Positions 32,490-41,358 of a stretch of DNA of 64,000 bases are shown one piece after another (the stretch's first letter is position 1; every line of letters starts with the position of its first letter). The stretch lies in the NCBI RefSeq assembly GCF_017571525.1, contig NZ_JAGETY010000013.1, forward strand, positions 62,001-126,000, in the 5' to 3' direction. This stretch comes from Hymenobacter sp. BT559 (GTDB lineage: Bacteria; Bacteroidota; Bacteroidia; Cytophagales; Hymenobacteraceae). Below the pieces are notes generated by a model. It was given only the letters and a program-made list of their open reading frames with translations. It ran no database searches and was not told where the DNA came from. Position numbers and translations under genes: made by a program.

Positions 32490-34115
32490 ATGTTTGGTGC
32501 CAGAAGCGGCGGCTGGCTAGCCTGCCTGGGCGCCGCCGGACTGCTGCTAGGGGGCTGTGCCGAGCCCACCCGCCCCGCGCCCGGCGAGGCCGGCCCGGTA
32601 TTCACTACCGATTCGAGCCGGGTACAAGTGGCGGCCGGCGCACACTACGCCCAGCGTGGCTGGCTGTGGCAGCGCCTGTGGGGCCGGCACTACCGCGCGC
32701 TGTGGGCCACGCCGGTGAGTGCACCGGTACTGCGTCTGGGCCAGCAGGGCTTCACCCCGCTGCGGGCAGGCGGCAGCTTTCAAACCAATACCCTGCGCCT
32801 GCGCACCCCCGACGGCCGCCTTTTCGTGCTGCGCTCGGTCGATAAAGATTTGAGCCGGGGCATGGCTTCGGGCTGGCTGGGCCGCCTGGTCGGCCCCGTG
32901 CTGCGCGACCAAACCTGCGCCGCGCCGCCCTACGGCGCTTACGTGGCCACGGTGCTGGCCCGGGCGGCGGGCGTTTTTCATACCAACCCGCGTCTGGTGT
33001 ACCTGTTGCCCGATACCACGCTCGGCAACTGGGCTAGTCGCTTTCGGCCAACACTTTATTTGCTTGAAGAGCGCCCAGCTAACGACCAGAGCCACGCCGC
33101 CAGCTTTGGGCGGGCTCGCCGGGTGGTGGGCTCCGACAGTATGCTCACGCGGGTACTGCGCGGCCCCGTCAGCCACCTGGCGCCCCGGGCCTACCTGCGC
33201 GCCCGCCTGCTCGACCTGCTGGTGGGCGACTGGAGCCGCCGCGCCGACCAGTGGCGCTGGGCAGCCTTTGAGGAGGCTGGCGGCACGGCGTTTCGACCCA
33301 TTCCGCGCGACCGCGACCAGGCGTTTTTTCGGTTTGATGACGGCTGGCTTACGCGCCTGGTGTCGTGGGTGCATCCACGCTATCAGACGTTTAACCCGCA
33401 TTTAGTGCCCGCCGATGTAGGGCCGCTCACCGCCACGGCCCGGGCCCTCGACCACACCGCGCTGGCGCTACTCTCAGAGGCTGACTTTCGGGCCGAGGCC
33501 GACTCGCTGCGCCGTCGCCTACCCGATGCTGTGCTGGTGCAGGCTCTGCAAGCCGTGCCGCCCGAGGTGCGCGCCCGCATGGCCCATGAGCTGCTACCCG
33601 CCCTGCGCGCCCGCCGCGATGCCTTGCCGGCCGCTGCCAGCCGCTACTACCAGGTGCTGCAAGAGCAGGCCGTCATTACCGGCACCGATGCCGCCGAGCG
33701 CTTCGAGCTCACCGGCCTGGGGCCCGAGCGGCTGCGGCTACGCGTGTTTGCCCGCCGTGCCACCCGCCCCGACAGCCTACTTGGCGAGCAGGTGTATGAT
33801 GTGCGCCGCACCACGCGCCTCAGCATCTACGGGCTTGGGGGCAAAGATGAGTTCAACCTCAATGGCCGGCTAGCCCCCGGCTTTGGCGTGCACCTCTACG
33901 GTGGAGCCGGGCGCAACGTGTTTTTGCAGGGCGATATCCTGCAAGCGGCTGGCCCTGGCATTAGCATTTACCCCGGCTCCGCCGACGACCTGGTGCAAGT
34001 CAGCCACACTGTGCGGGTAGTGCTCGGCACTACGGCCCCGGCTACTGCCGCTGCGTGGGTGGCCAGCCAGTATCGCCTGCGGCTAGGGGAGCGGAGTGAG
34101 CAGGAAACACCCTAG
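32490..34115 (+). CDS. Lipoprotein paralogue with degenerate kinase-like motif
   Basis: 541 residues from the ATG at 32490, giving a lipoprotein signal ending LLLGGC; a GTG at 32448 is less likely. It is a paralogue of the divergent neighbour along its whole length: GGSFQTNTLRLRTPDGRLFV, RSVDKD, YLRARLLDLLVGDWSRRADQ, PIPRDRDQAFFRFDDG and a GLGGKDEFNLNG / GGAGRNVF end. The block that reads GDWDRH in the partner is GDWSRR here (S249, R251), losing the Asp and His, while DRD (274-276) is kept. It may be an inactive partner or a copy with another function. Only about 220 bases separate the two signal peptides. Confidence 0.6.
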   Translation: MFGARSGGWLACLGAAGLLLGGCAEPTRPAPGEAGPVFTTDSSRVQVAAGAHYAQRGWLWQRLWGRHYRALWATPVSAPVLRLGQQGFTPLRAGGSFQTNTLRLRTPDGRLFVLRSVDKDLSRGMASGWLGRLVGPVLRDQTCAAPPYGAYVATVLARAAGVFHTNPRLVYLLPDTTLGNWASRFRPTLYLLEERPANDQSHAASFGRARRVVGSDSMLTRVLRGPVSHLAPRAYLRARLLDLLVGDWSRRADQWRWAAFEEAGGTAFRPIPRDRDQAFFRFDDGWLTRLVSWVHPRYQTFNPHLVPADVGPLTATARALDHTALALLSEADFRAEADSLRRRLPDAVLVQALQAVPPEVRARMAHELLPALRARRDALPAAASRYYQVLQEQAVITGTDAAERFELTGLGPERLRLRVFARRATRPDSLLGEQVYDVRRTTRLSIYGLGGKDEFNLNGRLAPGFGVHLYGGAGRNVFLQGDILQAAGPGISIYPGSADDLVQVSHTVRVVLGTTAPATAAAWVASQYRLRLGERSEQETP

Positions 34116-34310
34116 CTATAAAGCTGCTGGAAAAAGCTTCCAAAAGTTCAGCCAGAACCGGCGTCTCGAACCGGCTAGACGACTAAAACCCGTCCGGCCG
34201 GTTGTCGCCCGGGGGTGTCTGGGTAGTTCTCCATGACTAGGCCGGTGGCGAAAGACCCCTGACCGGCTCCAGGCGAGGTCTGGCCAGAACTCGTCAGTTC
34301 CTAGCTGCCG

Positions 34311-35015
34311 CTAGGGCATTCCCAGCGGATTCATCCCATCGACCGTGCCGGTAGTTTTCACCACCCGAAAGCGGGCGAATAGCTCTTCTGAGTACCAGCC
34401 TTCGCGGCGCGTCAGCTGAATGACTTCGCGGTGCTTGGCATCGCGGTAGGCGTACTGCTGCATGGCCTCGGCCGACTCCCACACGCTGAAGGTAGCCTGC
34501 CGCACCAGCGGCAGCTCGCCAAGCCCGATGGCCAGCCGCAGGCCCTCGGCCCCGGCCAGCGCCCGGCTCGTGGGCTCCACAAAGCGCCAGAAGCGCGGCG
34601 CTCGCCGCAACCGGATGCTGGCCCGCGTGAGCACCGCTACCGGCCCCTCGGCCCGGCTCGGCTTCGCCGGCACTTCGCCAAAAGGCTGCACGCCATTCCA
34701 GGCGCCGTGGGCTTGCAGGGGGGCTAGCTCGGCGGTCCAGGTTTCGAGGCTGCGCTGGGCGTAGGCGGCCCATACGGCGTGGCCGGCAAAAAACGTGGCG
34801 GCAGCCTCGGGGCTGGCCCAGGTGGCCAGAAAGCCGTAGCGCCGCAGGTTGGGCCAGAAGCCAAAGCCATTGTCGGCGCCACTACCTAGCAGCTGAAAAA
34901 AATGCAGCCCCGCTACTTGCTTCAGCTGGCGTGGGGCCGTTGCCATTTGGGCCAGCGCCCAACGGGCGATGCCCGCTCCGGGCTTTAGCGTCAGTATCGT
35001 AAGGGTTGTGAACAT
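34311..35015 (-). CDS. Spheroidene monooxygenase-like protein (CrtA family)
   Basis: 234 residues from the ATG at 35015 (MFTTLTILTLKPG); a start eight codons earlier is possible. The family oxygenates carotenoids in purple bacteria. Seen: LLGSGADNGFGFWPNLRRYG, FWRFVEPTSRALAGAEGLRL, IGLGELPLVRQATFSVWES and HREVIQLTRREGWYSEELFA, the blocks typical of CrtA-type proteins. Other carotenoid genes are not in this window, so the substrate may be a pigment made elsewhere in the genome or another compound. Confidence 0.78.
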   Translation of the reverse strand: MFTTLTILTLKPGAGIARWALAQMATAPRQLKQVAGLHFFQLLGSGADNGFGFWPNLRRYGFLATWASPEAAATFFAGHAVWAAYAQRSLETWTAELAPLQAHGAWNGVQPFGEVPAKPSRAEGPVAVLTRASIRLRRAPRFWRFVEPTSRALAGAEGLRLAIGLGELPLVRQATFSVWESAEAMQQYAYRDAKHREVIQLTRREGWYSEELFARFRVVKTTGTVDGMNPLGMP

Positions 35016-35039
35016 GAAATAGGCAACAAGCAGACGCAA

Positions 35040-35069
35040 AAAAAGGCCGGAATAACGTCCGGCCTTTTT
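35040..35069. terminator. Terminator after the PNPOx-like gene
   Basis: AAAAAGGCCGGA / TCCGGCCTTTTT, a perfect 12-base-pair stem with a six-base loop, between the two minus-strand genes. Confidence 0.85.
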
Positions 35070-35136
35070 CAGTAACTAACGACAGGTGCTTATGGACAGA
35101 GTCTCTTAGTAGGCACTAGCCATTCGTTATCAGTAG

Positions 35137-35649
35137 TTAGCGCTGCACCTGCGCGTGCTGGTTTACGTCATCGTCCTTGCTGCCTTCGCCCGTTACCACG
35201 GCGCGCACGTAGCCGTAGGCCCGCGACAAAACGCCACTCGGCGAATCCCAGTACTCACCTTTGTCGACGGTAACTTTCAGAATCATGATGCTCGGGTCTT
35301 CTTTGCCTTTGGGAAACCAGGCCCGCATATCCTCGCTCCAAAGCTCGGCAATTTTGGCCTCGTCGCGGAAGGCATTGGCCCGGCCCGATACGGAAGCGTA
35401 CACGTTGTTGCTGGGGTTGGCGTAGCTCAGATTTACCTGGCTGTCTTTTTTTACTTCGTACACCTTGGCCGAGTCCTTATCGGTCAGAAACAAGAGCGAG
35501 CCGTCGGCATCGGGCTTGATGGTGGCCATGGGGCGGCTGTGAAGGGTGTGCTGCTCGTCGAAGGTGGTGAGCATGGCAATGCGCACATCCTTAATCTTTT
35601 CAAAAAGCTTGCTCAGGTCGTGGGTGACCGGGGTTTTGGTATCAGACAT
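35137..35649 (-). CDS. Pyridoxamine 5'-phosphate oxidase family stress protein
   Basis: 170 residues from the ATG at 35649 (MSDTKTPVTHDLSKLFEKIK); the open frame runs 63 codons further up in Arg/Pro-rich sequence that overlaps the start of the divergent acpH gene and is not convincing. Split-barrel flavin-binding fold of the general stress protein 26 type: RIAMLTTFDEQHTLHSRPMA, LLFLTDKDSAKVYEVKKDSQ, VNLSYANPSNNVYASVSGRA, LWSEDMRAWFPKGKEDPSI. It probably binds FMN or F420-like flavin; the substrate is unknown. Confidence 0.88.
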   Translation of the reverse strand: MSDTKTPVTHDLSKLFEKIKDVRIAMLTTFDEQHTLHSRPMATIKPDADGSLLFLTDKDSAKVYEVKKDSQVNLSYANPSNNVYASVSGRANAFRDEAKIAELWSEDMRAWFPKGKEDPSIMILKVTVDKGEYWDSPSGVLSRAYGYVRAVVTGEGSKDDDVNQHAQVQR

Positions 35650-35792
35650 GGGAAAGGAAACGTTGGGGAGAGAAACGCCGGGGCGCGGGTGGCCGTAGCG
35701 GCTTGTGGTCTTTAGCTTACGGCCGAACCAGGTTCTGGTTTCCTGGTTTGGAGAAGGTGGCCGCCTTGCGTGACCCTTTTCGCTAGCCCCAC

Positions 35793-36383
35793 ATGAATTT
35801 TTTGGCCCACCTTTACCTGGCTGGCTCGCCCGCCGCACCTGGCTACCTGGGCCAACTTACGGGCCAGTTTATCGCTGACTCGGTGCCCGGCCGCCAGTTC
35901 GAAAACTACCCCGCTTCCGTGCAGGCCGGCATTCGCGCGCACCGCGCCATCGACACCTTCACCGACCAGCACCCCGTGGTGCGGCGCACCACGGCCCGCC
36001 TGCGCCAGGCCGGCGCCGGCAAGTACGCCGGCGTGGTGGCCGATGTGTTTATGGACCACTTCCTGGCCCGTTACTTCGCCGAGTTTTCGGCTGAGAGCCT
36101 GGCCGATTTTACCGGGCGCGTGTATGCGGCGCTGGCTAGCCAGCAGGCAGGCTTTCCGGCGCCGGTGCAGCGGTTTTTTCCGCACATGGTGCAGCACAAC
36201 TGGCTGCTGAACTACGCCGAAATCGAAGGCATTGCGCGGGCGCTGCTAGGGCTGAGCCGCCGGGCCTCGCCTGGCTCCGGCATGGACCTGGCCGCCGAGG
36301 AGCTGGCTCGTAACTATCCGGCTTATGAGGCTGATTTTCGGGAGTTTTTCCCAGCGCTGCAAGCCTACGTGGCCGGGCTGTAG
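35793..36383 (+). CDS. acpH: Acyl carrier protein phosphodiesterase
   Basis: 196 residues, the normal length. AcpH removes the 4'-phosphopantetheine arm of acyl carrier protein. Seen: MNFLAHLYLAGSP, GQFIADSVPG, AGIRAHRAIDTFTDQHPVV with the HD-like metal residues, GVVADVFMDHFLARYF and QHNWLLNYAEIEGIARAL. Cytosolic; no operon partner. Ends before a small palindrome and the convergent SemiSWEET gene. Confidence 0.92.
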   Translation: MNFLAHLYLAGSPAAPGYLGQLTGQFIADSVPGRQFENYPASVQAGIRAHRAIDTFTDQHPVVRRTTARLRQAGAGKYAGVVADVFMDHFLARYFAEFSAESLADFTGRVYAALASQQAGFPAPVQRFFPHMVQHNWLLNYAEIEGIARALLGLSRRASPGSGMDLAAEELARNYPAYEADFREFFPALQAYVAGL

Positions 36384-36423
36384 CGCGGGCTTGGCCGGCT
36401 GAGTGTCATGGCTTGCGGCGCTG

Positions 36424-36445
36424 GCGCGGATTACAAAGTCCGCGC
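36424..36445. repeat. Short palindrome GCGCGGA...TCCGCGC
   Basis: Seven-base perfect arms (36424-36430, 36439-36445) around TTACAAAG. It straddles the end of the SemiSWEET gene between convergent genes and could be a weak terminator or a short interspersed palindrome. Confidence 0.45.
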
Positions 36446-36718
36446 TACGGGCTTTTCTTCGCCGGGCTTGGCCGTGAGCTTGAGGTAGAGAATAATGGTG
36501 GCTAGGCCCCCCGAAATGAGGTTGGTCATCAAAATCGGGATGTCGTGAATGAGCACGGCGTAGGTGCCCCAGAGGCAGGTGCCGAGAAACAGAATCAGAA
36601 ACGTAGGCAGCGAAAGGGCGCTCGTGTCGCGGGTTTTTATGGTTTGGTAGGCCTGGGGCACGTAAGCGATGGTGGTCAGAAATGCAGCTAGGCTGCCGAT
36701 AATCGTAACAGTAGTCAT
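36431..36718 (-). CDS. SemiSWEET family sugar transporter
   Basis: 95 residues with three membrane helices, one PQ-loop/MtN3 repeat; two copies form the channel. Seen: IGSLAAFLTTIAYVPQAYQT with the PQ motif, KTRDTSALSLPTFLILFLGT, LWGTYAVLIHDIPILMTN (conserved Trp and Asn of the sugar site). It allows passive sugar movement across the inner membrane. The preceding minus-strand gene is slyD-like with a terminator between, so it is probably transcribed alone. Confidence 0.93.
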   Translation of the reverse strand: MTTVTIIGSLAAFLTTIAYVPQAYQTIKTRDTSALSLPTFLILFLGTCLWGTYAVLIHDIPILMTNLISGGLATIILYLKLTAKPGEEKPVARTL

Positions 36719-36749
36719 AGGGCGTGCGGGAGCGGGCGGAAAAGCGAAA

Positions 36750-36787
36750 GCCGGAAGTCACTCGCCAATTGGTGAGCCACTTCCGGC
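36750..36787. terminator. Terminator of the SlyD-type gene
   Basis: GCCGGAAGT / ACTTCCGGC with an inner CTC/GAG pair, 34 bases past the stop at 36821 and before the SemiSWEET start. The T run is poor, so the termination may be partial. Confidence 0.6.
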
Positions 36788-36820
36788 CTGCAAGGTAGCC
36801 GATAAACGCTAGCGCCGGGC

Positions 36821-37336
36821 CTAGTGGTGGTGGCCGCCTTCGCCGTGCACGTGGCCGTGGGCCAGCTCTTCGGCGGTGGCGGGGCGCACATCCTGCACCT
36901 TGCCGTCGAAGTGCATCACCATGCCGGCTAGGGGGTGGTTGAAGTCCATGGTCACCTGCTCGTCGCCGATTTCGACTACTTTGGCTTGCATGTGGTTGCC
37001 CTCGTTGTCGGCCATAGGCAGGTAGTTGCCTACTTGCAGCATCTGGTCGTCAATCTGGCCGTCGATTTCAAATACCTGCTTCGGAATCTTCACAACGGCC
37101 TGCTGGTCATAGTCGCCATAAGCCTGGTCAGGGGTCAGCGAGAAGCTGAAGCTGTCGCCGGCGTTTTTGCCGTCGAGCTGGCGCTCAAACTCTTCGGGCA
37201 GGCCGCTGTGGCCGAAAAGGAACACCATTGGCTCGTCGGCCTCGGCCTGCTCTACTAATACTTTCTGTTGGTTTTCGTCGGTTACGGAGAGGTCGTAGGT
37301 CAGCGTCACGACGGAATTCTGGGCAATGGCGGCCAT
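36821..37336 (-). CDS. SlyD-type FKBP peptidyl-prolyl isomerase
   Basis: 171 residues from the ATG at 37336 (MAAIAQNSVVTLTYDL); an upstream start adds ten residues not found in the family. Seen: FLFGHSGLPEEFERQLDGKN, the FKBP strand GDSFSFSLTPDQAYGDYD, the inserted IF domain (VGNYLPMADNEGNHMQAKVV) and MDFNHPLAGMVMHFDGKVQD. The C-terminal tail HGHVHGEGGHHH is His-rich and, as in SlyD, could bind nickel or other metals. It acts as a cytosolic chaperone and proline isomerase. Confidence 0.93.
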   Translation of the reverse strand: MAAIAQNSVVTLTYDLSVTDENQQKVLVEQAEADEPMVFLFGHSGLPEEFERQLDGKNAGDSFSFSLTPDQAYGDYDQQAVVKIPKQVFEIDGQIDDQMLQVGNYLPMADNEGNHMQAKVVEIGDEQVTMDFNHPLAGMVMHFDGKVQDVRPATAEELAHGHVHGEGGHHH

Positions 37337-37448
37337 AAGGATAGGGGTGGGTTGGTGTAGGGACAAAGGTAGGGGAAGCTGGGCGGCAATAGTTGGTTAA
37401 AAAGCCGCCAGGCCATCTTTTGCCGCTGCGGACGTGAGGGGTAAATGA

Positions 37449-37487
37449 AAATTCCCTCGCCTTACCCAACGGGCGGCGAGGGAATTT
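37449..37487. terminator. Terminator of the catalase gene
   Basis: AAATTCCCTCGCC / GGCGAGGGAATTT, a perfect 13-base-pair stem, about 20 bases past the catalase stop on the minus strand. Confidence 0.8.
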
Positions 37488-37507
37488 GTTTGCTACGGCG
37501 CAGCTTA

Positions 37508-39697
37508 CTAGGCAGGCATGGCCTTCAGCTCGCGGCTCCAGAAGCGGTGGTGCGCAATGGCCTTGCTGAAGTCTTTGGCCAAGCTGGCCACCTTGTTGTC
37601 GGTGCTCGTCACCACGCCATCGGCACTCAGGATATCGGTGGCGCCGGGGTAGGCAGCCGCCTTAAGCAGCTCGACGCCCTCGGCCGAAGCCGCGATGGGC
37701 TTGCAGTGGCGAAACGCCTCGTTGACGAAGCGCACGGCGTCAGCATCCTGGGTCAGCTTTTGCACGCTGCTAGCCCCCCCAGCCACGTACACGGCATCAA
37801 ACAGCACCGAGGCCGTGTTCTGGAACGTCCAGTTAATCAGGATTTCCTGGCCGTCTTTGCCTTTCAGCGTGCCTAGGTGCGTGGCCACGATGGCCGTTTG
37901 GGCGCCTTGTTCCATCAGCGTCTTCATCAGCTCGCCAATGGCAGCTACGTCGGCGCCATCGGTGGCCAGAATAGCAATCTGGCGGGTTTTAATGCTGCCT
38001 TTGCCTTTATTGATGGGGCTATCGGCGGCTATACTGAGCGCCGCCGAGCTGGCGTCGGCGTTTTTCACCGGGCCCGACTGGTAGTGGGCCACGTTGCCAT
38101 CGGCCGGCACGGCCAGGTTCAGCTGCACCCCATTAGCCGAGGGCACGGCCATACCCAGGCCTTCGGCCACGCGGCTGGCCAGGTCATGGGCTACCTGGGA
38201 TAGCTGCAGCACAGTGCGCTCGCGTATTTCGTCGTGCTGCACGTGGCTGAGCTCGAAGCGCAAGGCTTTCACAATGTGCATCTTCTCCACGTCGGTCTGG
38301 CTGTTCCAGAATAGGCGCGCCTGGCTGTAGTGGTCTACGAAGCTCTTGCTGCGCAGCCGGATTTTGTGGCCTTCTACGCGCTCGTAGGTCGACGTAAAGC
38401 CGCCTTCGCTCGCCTTGGCCTGCTGGGGGTAGCCGTGGTTGAGCTTATTCACGCCGTAGGCCACGTTGCCCTTATTGATGGTCTGGCGCATGTGCCCATC
38501 GCGCTGGTTGTTGTGGATGGGGGCTAGCGAGCGGTTAATCGGAATCTCGTGGAAATTGGGGCCGCCCAGACGCTTGAGCTGGGTGTCGAGGTACGAAAAC
38601 AAGCGGCCTTGCAGCAGCGGGTCATTCGAGAAGTCGACGCCCGGCACGATGTGGCTCAGGCAGAACGCCACCTGCTCGGTTTCGGCAAAGTAGTTGTCTA
38701 CGTTACGGTTGAGCACCATCTTGCCCAGCTTGATAACCGGCACCTGCTCCTCCGGGATGAGCTTGGTCGCGTCCAGAATATCGAAATCGAACTTGCGCTC
38801 GTCTTCCTCTTCTACCACCTGCACGCCCAGCTCCCACTCGGGGTAGTTGCCGCCTTCGATGTTATTCCAGAGGTCGCGGCGGTGGAAGTCGGGGTCTTTG
38901 CCCGAAATCTGCTGCGCTTCTTCCCAGGCTATGGAGTGGGTGCCGAGCAGCGGCTTCCAGTGAAACTTCACGAAGCGGGCCTTTCCTTCGGCATTCACCA
39001 GCCGGAAAGTGTGTACGCCGAAGCCCTCCATCATGCGCAGGCTGCGCGGCAGCGAGCGGTCGCTCATCACCCACAGCAGCATGTGCGTGGTTTCGGGGTT
39101 GATGGAAATGAAGTCGTAGAACGTGTCGTGGGCCGACGCCGCCTGCGGAATCTCGTTGTGCGGCTCGGGCTTCACGGCGTGCACGAAGTCGGGAAATTTG
39201 ATGGCGTCCTGAATGAAAAACACCGGCATGTTATTGCCGACCAAATCATACACGCCTTCCTCGGTGTAGAATTTCACGGCAAAGCCGCGCACGTCGCGCG
39301 CCAGGTCGCTAGACCCCCGCGAGCCGGCCACGGTCGAAAAACGGGTAAACACCGGCGTGACGGCGCCGGGCTGCAAAAACGCGGCGCGGCTCAGGTTGGC
39401 ATTGTCATCGTAGGCCTGAAAGTAGCCGTGAGCGGCCACCCCGCGGGCGTGCACCACGCGCTCCGGAATGCGCTCGTGGTCGAAGTGCGTCATCTTTTCG
39501 CGGTAGATGAAGTCTTCGAGCAGCGAGGGGCCGCGCTCGCCGGCCTTGAGCTGGTTCTGGTCGTCGTTGACGCGCAGGCCCTGGTTGGTGGTCAGGAAAG
39601 TGCCGTAGCCGTCTTCGCGGTTCATGGCCATTTCATCGGTTTTCGGGTTGCCAACCACGTCTTCGTGGGTCTGCTTGGCGAGGGGTTTATCGGGCAT
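37508..39697 (-). CDS. katE: Large-subunit catalase (HPII/KatE type)
   Basis: 729 residues from the ATG at 39697 (MPDKPLAKQTHEDV); an open extension of 47 codons upstream is Arg/Cys-rich and unlikely. It breaks down hydrogen peroxide. Seen: RVVHARGVAAHGYF with the catalytic His, TRFSTVAGSRGSSDLARDVR, FYTEEGVYDLVGNNMPVFFI with the catalytic Asn, SYLDTQLKRLGG (the haem Tyr region has FSYLDTQ), and a C-terminal flavodoxin/DJ-1-like domain (about 560-729, IAILATDGADVAAIGE) found only in the large clade 2 catalases. Cytosolic. Monocistronic. Confidence 0.95.
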   Translation of the reverse strand: MPDKPLAKQTHEDVVGNPKTDEMAMNREDGYGTFLTTNQGLRVNDDQNQLKAGERGPSLLEDFIYREKMTHFDHERIPERVVHARGVAAHGYFQAYDDNANLSRAAFLQPGAVTPVFTRFSTVAGSRGSSDLARDVRGFAVKFYTEEGVYDLVGNNMPVFFIQDAIKFPDFVHAVKPEPHNEIPQAASAHDTFYDFISINPETTHMLLWVMSDRSLPRSLRMMEGFGVHTFRLVNAEGKARFVKFHWKPLLGTHSIAWEEAQQISGKDPDFHRRDLWNNIEGGNYPEWELGVQVVEEEDERKFDFDILDATKLIPEEQVPVIKLGKMVLNRNVDNYFAETEQVAFCLSHIVPGVDFSNDPLLQGRLFSYLDTQLKRLGGPNFHEIPINRSLAPIHNNQRDGHMRQTINKGNVAYGVNKLNHGYPQQAKASEGGFTSTYERVEGHKIRLRSKSFVDHYSQARLFWNSQTDVEKMHIVKALRFELSHVQHDEIRERTVLQLSQVAHDLASRVAEGLGMAVPSANGVQLNLAVPADGNVAHYQSGPVKNADASSAALSIAADSPINKGKGSIKTRQIAILATDGADVAAIGELMKTLMEQGAQTAIVATHLGTLKGKDGQEILINWTFQNTASVLFDAVYVAGGASSVQKLTQDADAVRFVNEAFRHCKPIAASAEGVELLKAAAYPGATDILSADGVVTSTDNKVASLAKDFSKAIAHHRFWSRELKAMPA

Positions 39698-39969
39698 GTG
39701 GAAAAGGAATAGAGTCGGAAAAACTGCTTGCCTAAACGAGCCAGCAGGGGCAGGGTTGAGGCAAAAAACCTCAGGCATAAGGCAACAGTCGCGGTTGCGC
39801 TGCCGCCTAGCCCACTGAAGCCTTGAACGCCAAACCACTACCGAGGGAAAAAGTCGAGTCTATGATTTCGTTAAAAAAAGCTGAGCCAGCGCCAGAAATG
39901 CCGATGTGATAACCTCAGGCTAGCCCAACGCGTACGGCTGCTTAGTTATTCATAATCAAATTTTTGTTC

Positions 39970-41112
39970 ATGCGACTCTCATATTACGGCTGGGCAGCTG
40001 CCCTGCTAGGAGCTGGCCTGCTGGCTGGCTGCGGCCCACAGCAATCGGCCGAGAAGCAGGCCACGGCCGATGCCACCGACAAGTCGGCCGAAACCCAAGC
40101 CAAAACCGACAGTGCCACCCAAGGCGCCACGCCGCGCCTGCTGGCCACCTTCCCCGACTCGCTCAACACGCCCGACGGCCTGGCGCTAGCCCCCGATGGG
40201 CGGGTATTTTTGTCGGTGCCCAACCTGGCCGACAACAAGTACCCGGCCCGCATTGTAGAGCTGACGGCCAATGGCTACAAGCCGTTCATCAACAACCTGC
40301 CGCCCGAGCCCACCACCAAGCACGCCACCCCGATGGACCTGGCCATAGGGCCCGACGGCAATTTGTATTACGCTGAAAACCAGTACGAAAACAGCAAGGA
40401 CTACAAGTCGCGCCTGATGCGGGTGCTGATGAGTGGCGGCAAGCCCGGCAAGATTGAAACGGCCGTCGATGGCTTTGCTCTGGCCAATGGGATAGTATGG
40501 AAGGGCAAAGACCTATACGTAACCGACAGCCAGTGGGACCTGCCCGACAACGACAAGGGCAGCGCCATTATGCACTTCAAGCTGAGCGACTTGAAGCCCG
40601 GCACCACCCTCCACCTCAAGCCCAAAACCAAGGACCCGCACGTGCTGGCCATGTTCACGACCACGGTGAACGAAACGGGCATTGACAACGGCGCCGATGG
40701 CATCGACTACGACAGCCAGGGCCGTGTCTACACCGGCTCCTATGGCGACGGCACGCTCTACCGCGTCACGCTCAAGCCCGACGGCACCTTTGCCAGCCAG
40801 GAAGCCGTGCAGGTGGCTAGCCCCAAAATTCCGTGCATCGACGGCTTGGTCATCGACCGCGCCACTGATAAAGCCTATATCTGCGTGTCGCGCCTCAACT
40901 CGATTGACGTGGTTGATTTGAAGACCGGCGCCCACACTATTCTGGCTCGCAACGGCGACACCAACGGCGCCGGCGGCAAGCTCGACCAGCCTGCCGAAGT
41001 GCTGCTCAAAGGCAAGCAGCTACTCATTTCAGACTACGACAAGCCCGACAAAAAATTCGTGAATACGAAGTCGGATGCCCCGCATACCGAGTCGGTAATC
41101 GACCTGCCGTAA
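39970..41112 (+). CDS. SMP-30/gluconolactonase-like lipoprotein
   Basis: 380 residues from the ATG at 39970; lipoprotein signal ending GLLAGC followed by an Ala/Thr/Lys linker. The rest is a six-bladed propeller of the SMP-30/gluconolactonase/LRE type: FPDSLNTPDGLALAPDGRVF, MDLAIGPDGNLYYAENQYEN, GIDYDSQGRVYTGSYGDGTL and LDQPAEVLLKGKQLLISDYD. These propellers bind a divalent metal and often hydrolyse lactones, but the natural substrate is not known here. Confidence 0.82.
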   Translation: MRLSYYGWAAALLGAGLLAGCGPQQSAEKQATADATDKSAETQAKTDSATQGATPRLLATFPDSLNTPDGLALAPDGRVFLSVPNLADNKYPARIVELTANGYKPFINNLPPEPTTKHATPMDLAIGPDGNLYYAENQYENSKDYKSRLMRVLMSGGKPGKIETAVDGFALANGIVWKGKDLYVTDSQWDLPDNDKGSAIMHFKLSDLKPGTTLHLKPKTKDPHVLAMFTTTVNETGIDNGADGIDYDSQGRVYTGSYGDGTLYRVTLKPDGTFASQEAVQVASPKIPCIDGLVIDRATDKAYICVSRLNSIDVVDLKTGAHTILARNGDTNGAGGKLDQPAEVLLKGKQLLISDYDKPDKKFVNTKSDAPHTESVIDLP

Positions 41113-41123
41113 GGGAATAAGCT

Positions 41124-41170
41124 CACAAAAAAGCGCGGCGTGCTATACTGGCACGCCGCGCTTTTTTGTG
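41124..41170. terminator. Terminator after the SMP-30-like gene
   Basis: A perfect 20-base-pair stem (41124-41143 with 41151-41170), CACAAAAAAGCGCGGCGTGC and its complement, loop TATACTG. Confidence 0.9.
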
Positions 41171-41358
41171 CCCTAGTCCGACTCCTGCACGCCGTCCGAC
41201 TGGTTTCCGGCTGAGTCTTTTTATTTGTAAGTCAGCCATTCAGCCTTATTCGTCCATTTGCCCAGATACCAACTAGTCGAAGGGCTTACATCCGTCTGAC
41301 CGGTTAGTACTTGGATGCGTCTTTTAAGCAGTGAACTTACAGTTGTAAATCAGCGGGT

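Noticed and set aside
34116..34310. Possible RNA gene after the degenerate lipoprotein gene
   Set aside because: Only short, weak hairpins and no promoter or terminator were seen.
38549..39712. Long plus-strand frame opposite the catalase gene
   Set aside because: A shadow of the high-GC third-position bias; the catalase frame has all family motifs.
41171..41358. tRNA gene in the gap before cutC
   Set aside because: No cloverleaf or T-arm consensus on either strand.
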